From Telmatactis stephensoni (lineage: Eukaryota > Cnidaria > Anthozoa > Actiniaria > Isophelliidae), in contig JALIZF010001697.1 of assembly GCA_029948255.1 (NCBI GenBank), positions 248,001-312,000 of the forward strand: a stretch of 64,000 bases of DNA, given 5' to 3'. The notes under the pieces are model-generated. The model did not search any database. It was given only the letters and a program-made list of their open reading frames with translations, and had not been told where the DNA came from. The position numbers were made by a program, and so were the translations under genes. Every line of letters begins with the position of its first letter. Positions within the stretch are counted from its first letter, which is position 1. Of this stretch, positions 47,210-56,200 are shown one piece after another.

Positions 47210-50200
47210 ATGGACGAGGAAAAAGAATCAAGCTCCGGTACATTTCCCGCTACACTCTCTCGACACAAATATATTTTTATTAAATTTGAAGCCTATTTTG
47301 AATTATTTCTCAGAGAAGAAAGAGAAAGTTAGCGATGCTAAAAAAGCCTGGAGTAAATACGAAAACATGTCTGTTGAAGAAAAGCGCCAGTACTACAAAT
47401 GTGGCGCAAACTATGTGGAGTTAAAGGACATAGAAACATGGACTGAGTTTTTTGACGAGCGAACATATCATTTCCATAAGATATCGAAATCAGGTAAGTT
47501 TACACTCTGACTTGTTTGTTTCTACAGGCCGCAGTAAATGGCTAGAAACAAGATGCCAATTTTCGGCAACACAATAGAACACAGCTGAGTAGCACCTTGT
47601 GCCCAGTAAACCCTGTGCAGGGCTGTAGCATGCCTTGAAAAACTGGGGGGAGGGGGGGGGGGGGGGGGGAAGGGCCCAAAGTCACTATGCATAATATGCT
47701 CAGAAAAACTGCAGGGGGGCACATGCCTTTCCAGCCCCTGTGGATGCTATGGCCCTGTTTGATGAGTTTGAATTTTTTCCAGGAAAACCATACAAACAAG
47801 TATATAAATTCAACAGTGAGTTAAATAGCAAAGTGTCATTATGGGAAGGAGATATTACAAGACTAGAAATTGATGCCATAGTCAATGCAGGTATCGTTTA
47901 CAGGATGACATAATTTATTGATAATTATTATTTTTATAATAATATTATAGTGTGTCAAGCCCAGGATGTCAACTTTCATTTTGAGCATTTATTATTATCA
48001 ATGATTATCAAATATTTTTATGTTCCAATGAGTTAGTTGAATGAGACAGTGTTTGCACACTTTAACCTGTTTAAAGTAATCATTTTTCCACTTAATTTAT
48101 ATTTCAGCCAATAAAACACTTCTTGGTGGTGGTGGAGGTATGACATATGCATGAAATGAAATGAAATGAACTCTAACACTGACAGTAACAGCTGACCATG
48201 ATGTCCTTTGCAAATGTGACTGTATAGTATCTTACCGTATTTACTCGAATAAGCACCCTGGTGCTTAATAAATTTTTTACGTCTAAAACGGAGTGCTTAT
48301 TCGGGGGAGGCGCTTATTCGAGGGAGGCACTTATTCAATGGGAGGAAACGCATACACAACTGTCAAAATATACTTTTCTTTTAATATCAATGTTATACTA
48401 CTACAACAGTACTGGTATTTGACTGTATACTATAACGAGGTGCTTATTCGGGGGAGGTGCTTATAAATTTTTTTTGTCCAAAAGGGGCACTTATTCAGGA
48501 GAGGCGCTTATTCGGGGAAGGTGCTTCTTTGAGTAAATAGGGTATGCTTGTATGTTATATACTAAATTTGTAAATAAAAAAAACTTATTGTGTAATTTAC
48601 ATGTAGTCATACTTTTTTTTCTTGCCCTCAGTTGATGGTTGCATTCATCGAGCTGCTGGCCCCACCCTTGTCAAGGAGTGTTACCCACTAAATGGATGTG
48701 AAACTGGCGATACAAAAATCACCTCAGGTAAATTAGACATAGACAGCAATATATAAGGAAAAGTACAAGCAACAATTAATGCAGTCACTTGAGAGGGAGG
48801 AGGAAGAAGGAGGAGAAGAAGAAGAGGCAGCATGGTTGCATGGTTGAGAAGGATGGTTTGCAATGGTTTCTCCCAAGTTGAAGTCCCTACTCCAGCCACT
48901 AGCTAAGTCTGCATGGATTTGTTCTCTGTAGTACTCCTTAGTTTAAATAGGGTTCTCAACCATGCTTGTTTACTTATATAATAACCATGCAACTGGTTTG
49001 CCTCCCATCAATTTGGATTCATATCCATTTATGCTTATTTCATTTAAGTATTATTTAGTTGTGATTATTTAAGTAGAGTGTCATTAGACTACACGATGCA
49101 GTCTAGCTACATGTAAAGTGCTGGCTTCCACTAAAAACAAAGCATTTTCACATGTATGCAGGTGAAAACTGCTGCTAATGAGCAATATATATTACACTGC
49201 TGAGTGTGCATAGAGTAGTTTTTGCATGAGTATGAAAACAGCTGGCCTGTGCTGTACCATGACAGTGTCATCACGTCTATTAAAACATCTGAAATTCTTG
49301 CCGTGACCATGCCACACCACAAACATCTGTTTTCATTTGAAAACTGCTCCATATTACTGGCACTTATGCTTGTCACTAGTGTAAACCAGGCAAGATTTGT
49401 CCCCTGGAATATAATGTTAAACTCATCAGCAGTAATGAGGTTAGGCTTGTGTACCATGTGCCTGACGTGCCTGGTGGTGGTGACAAGGTGGTAAAATATG
49501 ATCATGTTCAGATAATTTAATTATAACTTCTTGTTCTACTTGTTGTAGGTCATAAACTACCAGCTAAATGTAAGTATATATTATCTGAAATGTGAATTAT
49601 TACTATAAATGTCATTTTTGAATTTTTTTTTGTACTATGGAAGTTTGAATTTGTAGGACATTGTTAATTTGTTTCTTCATCAACTTGCACCGACTTTAAA
49701 ACCCTATTAAAACCTTACATTAATTCATTACAAATGTTTTATTGCTGCAGATGTTCTTCACACTGTTGGTCCAATTGGGAAACGAGAAGATAAACTTGAA
49801 AGCTGCTACAAATCCTGTTTGAAACTTTGCTTAAAGCATCACATCAAGTCTGTGGTATGTCATACTAGTGATATATAACAGATAGTATAGTGGCCAGTAA
49901 CAATGATATTGTATGACAGTGATGATTGTGTTACAGTAATTGTTATTGTGTGACATAGTGGCATGTAATGATTGTGTGAAAGTGGTCGGTGATGATAATG
50001 TGGGTCTAGTTACATTATTGTTTACACACTGGTTGGTGATGATCTTGTGACAGTAGTGGCTGTGATTGTGTGACATTGTGTGATGATGATTGTGTTACAA
50101 AGTGATTGTGTTACACACTGGTTGATGATGATCCTGTGACAGTGGCTGTGATTGTGTAACATTGTGTGATGATGATTGTGTTACAAAGTGATTGTGTTAC

Positions 50201-53200
50201 ACACTGGTTGGTGATGATCCTGTGACAGTGGCAGTGATTGTGTAACATTGTGTGATGATGATAGTGTTACAAAGTGGCTGGTGACATTGCTGACAGTGGT
50301 TGATGTCAATATTATGACATTGGTAGTTGATGATAGTATGCATAGTGGTTGGTGTAATATTGTGATACAATACAATACAATAATTTTATTTGTACCCTTA
50401 AAATAAATAAAAATAAAAATAATTACAATTTCTTCGGAATTCTAATCAAAAATAAAAGACTGGATATTAGCCATCTGAGTAGATCAACTAATCGAGCAGA
50501 TGGCCCTAAATTATATGCGTAGATGAGACGAGTCTATCTTATGAATCAAATGATCCCTACGTATAAACATATACTGAAAACTATTTTATTATTGTTTTTA
50601 ATCTTCTTGGCTTCATTCTATTTTTCTTGTTTTTAATGTTCTTCTTTCTCCATGCAGGCGTTTTGCTGTATATCCACTGGTATTTACGGTAAGTGGAAGG
50701 AAGGAATTGTAATCTGGAGTACTGTTTGTTTTGTTTCATGACTATAATGAACAATCTGTATAGTACGGCAAATAGCCGGTACATGGTGAGCAAGGTGGTA
50801 GTAAATAATGGGTATGTTGTAGTTAAAGTAACTGCAAATGGTTGGTAAATGAATCTTCAGGTGATGGTACATAATCGGTAACTGGCCGATAAAGTATCGA
50901 CAAATGATCGGCAAGTATTCGGTTAGGAAAAGGTAAATGGTCGGTAAGTTTTGCCTGAGGAATTCGTAAATAGTCGGTAAGTGCTCAGTAAGGTAATGAT
51001 AAAAGTTCGGTAAGTGTTCGGTAAGGAAACGATAAACGGTTGGTAAGTGGCTAGCAAGAAAACGGCAAATGATCGGTAAGATGCTGATAAGGAGACGATA
51101 GACGGTTGGCAAATGTCTGAAAAGCTGTCGGTAAAATGTTGGTATGTGGTTGCTGAGGAAACGGTAAATCGTTGGTAAGTAGTTAATAAGACAATAGTAA
51201 AGGTTCGGTAAGTTGTCGGTAAGGTAGCGGTAAATGTTCGGTAAGTGGTCGACAAGGCAGCTGTAAATTGTCGGTAAGTTGTCTTTAAGGTAGTGGTAAA
51301 TGTTCGGTAAGTTGTCGACAAGGTAACGGTAAATAGTCGGTAGGTAGTCTATAGTGTAACGGTAAATAGTTGGTAAGTAGTCGATAGTGTAACGGTAAAT
51401 GGTCGGTAAATGTTCGAGAAGGTAACGATAAATGCTCGGGAAGTGGTAGATAAGGTATCGGCAAATGTTAGGCAAGTGAAGTACAAGGTACTGGTAAATG
51501 GCTGGTAAATTCTCTTTCATGTAAATGCAAGTGGTCCATAAATGGTTGATATAAATGTATGGTGGCTGGTCCAATGTTAGGCTTGATGACAGATAAAATA
51601 CTATATCTTCAACTGACGAAAGTTCCTGTGGAAGATAAAACCACACGTGATTTGTTACAAAAATGTTATATAGAGTGATCGCACTTAATCCGTGAAACAT
51701 AATTAGTACAAAATAGTGCTAAATTATGGTAATTCAATTCCTTTGTTTCCCATTGACTAATCAACACTATTTACTACTAATTAGTAGTGTTTGTTTCATG
51801 GATTAAGTGCATGTACTCTATTAAGATTTTTAGCTAGAAACTACTTTTCCAAAAATACCTTTAAAAAATCTAAGTCTGCAAATTAATACAAGGAAGTAAT
51901 ACTGAAAATTATATCAGCGAACTTAGAAGTGAGAGAGAGTACCCCTATGTAGTAGGGATAACTCTTTTGTTTTCTTTTCTCTGGAGGACACAAAACAAAA
52001 GAGTTATCCCTACTACATAGGGGCACCCTCTCTCATGTGAACGGGCCCTTAAAGTCGTGATTGAACACAGCAGGGATGCTTGTGTAGGTTGTCCAAAGTC
52101 TGAAGTTCCATACGCATTCATCATTGCACCGTGTTTTGCGAATCGTAAGGTTTGTAATAATTATTTAGAGCAAGATTTTGAGAAATTAACAAAACCGCCA
52201 AATCAATTTAACTTTTGGTTACTTTCTTAGCATGAAATCGCAAAAAAATTATAGTCGAGAGATACAGTCCCAGAATTTTAGGAGAAATTAAGGAGGCACA
52301 TCGGCCTTATAATAATAATAAACAAACTATTGGTCACAACTTTTTAGAATCGCGTTCAATTTCAATAGTCTTTTAAGAACTTTTACTCCAATTATCCAGC
52401 TACAAATTGGCCTTAAGCGATTTTGTTGAAGAGAAATATTTTGGGAGCAATTTCAACAAAACCTGACCCCACTGTTTAGAAATGACCCACTCTAATAAAT
52501 CAAAATTTTGTTGGTATAAATGGATGAAAGACAGGGAATCAAACTACAATTAATCAAACTTCAAGCTGAGTGAGTTTCACAAAAATCTTCGGAGTAGAAA
52601 TGCGAGAACGATTGGCCGCCAAAAGTGTACCCTAAAAGTTCTCTGAAATCGTCATGAATCTTTAGGCACCCCTGGTACTCTGAGAATAACAACCAGGAAC
52701 CTCAAATGACAACGATTGTTCGACCACTTTCCTTACTTAGGGCTGTACTTTCCAATCGACACCGAGTCGTACCCGAACTTGCCTCGCTAGTTTGTACAAA
52801 GACTAAAGAGTGTGCGAGTGTAACAAATATCGACAGTCCTTAAATAACAACTAGACTAAATCTAACTTCCTGTTAACATTACGTTTTGTTGATATATACA
52901 GAAATAGCCAGAAACCCTACGTTGGTCTGTTTGGGTTATAGTGAAAGAGGGTGCGTCACACAGTCGAAACAATACACAAATCCTACAATCAAAACGGCCA
53001 AGGTCAAAACACTTAAAATGCTTAACTAGTAAATTACTCAAAAATACATCGAGGTTAATAAAAACATAATCACTGGAAATCTGTAGCGTCACAGTTTTAT
53101 AAACATTATAAACATTGCTTTTATTCTTTAACTGCTTGTCCTCAGTTTTACACTTTTATTAGGTAGACATTAAGTCACCTTTTCGTTGTCATTTGAGGTT

Positions 53201-56200
53201 CTTGGTTGTTATTCTCAGAGTACAAGGTGTGCCTAAAGATTCATGACGATTTCAGAGAACTTTTAGGGTACACTTTTGGCGGCCAATCGTTCTCGCATTT
53301 CTACTCCGAAGATTTTTGTGAAACTCACTCAGCTTGAAGTTTGATTAATTGTAGTTTGATTCCCTGTCTTTCATCCATTTATACCAACAAAATTTTGATT
53401 TAGAGTGGGTCATTTCTAAACAGTGGGGTCAGGTTTTGTTGAAATTGCTCCCAAAATATTTCTCTTCAACAAAATCGCTTAATTGGAGTAAAAGTTCTTA
53501 CTGTAAAAGACTATTGAAATTGAACGCGATTCTAAAAAAATGTGACCAAAAGTTTGTGAAGGCCTGAATTTCTATGACACGAAAATAGGCGATAGCATAT
53601 AGTTGATCAATTATTTTTTAACATTTTTGAGTCGACTGCAACACAAGCTAAATTGATACTCGAACAGCAGTTGGGGGCCTCTGTATTTCCCCCAACAGCT
53701 TCCCTACAAACACGCAATTCGCTTTTCTCGATAACACTCTTTAAATCTAAATCATATTCCTAAAACAAGTTAAGTTGTAAAAAATTGTCGTAGCAAACAC
53801 GACTTCAACCCAAAATTTCACCCAACTTTTTTTTTACCTTTGCTCGAGGACTTGCCAGGAACAACTGTCTAGCTTCCTTCGACTGCGATGTCGAATCATC
53901 ATCATCATCATTCAATCGTTTCTTCTCGTCTTTTGGTGGCTTAAATTTTGTTATAGCACCAGATTCGGTTAAAGCCATTCTTAACAGTGATATTCAGTCC
54001 ATCGTGTACTGTAAAACATATACAGTTGTTAATGATATTGTGGTGCCTGGATTTACACAATCTCGGAGGCATATTGTAAAACATGGACTGGACTGGACTG
54101 GACTGGACTGGACCGAAAATCTGTAAAACATGGACTGGACTGAGAAAATCTGTAAAACATGGACTGGACTGAGAAAAAAATCTGTAAAACATGACTTGAC
54201 CGAAAAAATATGAAAAATTAACACTGAACTTCACTAAATTCGATTCTACTTAACCGAAGTAACGATTTAGGACATGCCAAATTCTAGGAAAAAAGTATAC
54301 TAAGCACTCTGGTCGTGATGCTGTTTATTATTTGCAGTTAAACTTGTCCAAATGCTTAGATTTGCGAGTCTAAATGTGATCTATGATTGAGCAAGACTAG
54401 AGTCAGACCAACAGGAATTTCCTTTTGGTCAAGGGTCGAGGGTCCACAGTCGAGGGTCCATAGTAGGGGATCAACAAAAACTACCAAATTTTATGTCTTC
54501 GCGTTACTTGTACATATTACTAAATTTGATTTAGGAAAATATATAATCACAAATGGATTGTCTTGGAAATTTGATAATCTCGTCAAATACCTGAACAGCG
54601 GGACAGGAAATGCCTGCCCAGCTCAGTTTGTCAGATTATATGAGTGCCAGAGGATTTAGACAAACGTTCTACCAATTTATATTTTTTTCGTCACTTTTTG
54701 GAGCTTCAATTGGCATATTTTAACTATCTTGGATGTCATTTACAGATTTTTTCGGTCACGAGTCCATGTTTTAGAGATTTTTCTCAGTCCAGTCCATGTT
54801 TTACAGATTTTTGTTTTCAGTCCAGTCCATGTTTTACAGATTTTTTTTTCAGTCCAGTCCATGTTTTACAGATTTTTTCTCAGTCCAGTCCATGTTTTAC
54901 AGATTTTCTCAGTCCAGTCCATGTTTTACAGATTTTCGGTCCAGTCCAGTCCAGTCCAGTCCAGTCCATGTTTTACAATATGCCAATCTCGGAGTTACGT
55001 CACACATAATAAAGTTACATTATTTATACAACCTGCATGGCCTAAGCCAATGACAACTAGAATATAACAACACAATGCATACAAAGGAATACATGTATAT
55101 CGAGCACCATATGGCTTATGAATACATTTGTTTAGAGCAGATTTCATATGAGTGTGAAACGGACCGCGCCGTGCCGTGGCCGTGACAGTGCCGTGTTGTC
55201 TATAAAAACATTCGAAATTCCTGCCATAACCGTACGTGCCGTAACCGTGCAGTGCCGTTTTCACAGTCGTACGAAATCTACTCTACTGACAAACGAATTG
55301 TAATGCTAATATGCCAATCATTTTTACAAAGCTTTTCATGATTACTAGTTTCTTTGAAAAAACAACCAATCGCCGTCTGGTTGGCATATGAATGAAAAGT
55401 CTTACGTCACACGAAGTATGGCTATAGTAAGCGTCTCAAAATTATCATTTCGGTTTTTCCGTTGTCTTTAAGGTTTTTTTTTTTTTTAGATAAGTGTATC
55501 TTTTACTTAAATTTACGATCTAAAGAACTAGCAAAACAAGGTATGGCAAATACAAAGCATACAACAGCATACAAACCTTACTAGAATGGTGACGATAAGC
55601 AGCAACAACAACCAGACAGTCTTGTGATATTGTGTGACCTTTGATGTGGACAGTCTATTTATGCATGGTGCTTCAGTACGGTTTTCAATTTCCGGTTCAA
55701 AGTTTAATTTCACGGTGTTCACGTACTATCTTGAAGTACTGTTTATAGCGACAATATATTTTAGCGAGTTCCTCAATCGCTAAATTTTTAATATTCTTGG
55801 GTGTATTCTTGGTCTAGTCTGCGTAGCGGCCCTAGGGAGGGCAGGGGAAGGAGAGCGGAGGGAAGGTCCCCCTACCCTCTCCCCTTCTCTCCCCTCCCCA
55901 GGGCCGCTACGCAGGCTACCTTGGTCAATCGTAGTAAGAATGGTCCTTTCCCCCCTAAAATCGCTAAACTAATCACAGGCAGTCCAAGCACATAAAATCA
56001 CAAAATACATTAATATGACATTTCATGCGTCTTCTGAAGTTATTATAGACGTAAATAAAGCTTTAGTTCAATATTTTCAAAAAAACTCTCCTCACTCTAA
56101 GAAGAGGAGATCACATGATTTAGTACTTTTGATGGTTACTCAAGGTCACACAGCCTGCGTTGCTGGCGGTGTGGGGTTTTTGGGAGGGGGGAGGGGGAGG

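Noticed and set aside
54644..55067. Overlapping plus-strand frames rich in [13 protein letters not shown] repeats (up to 121 codons)
   Set aside because: These are translations of the minisatellite arm of the foldback transposon; all three frames are open for the same reason and none resembles a protein family.
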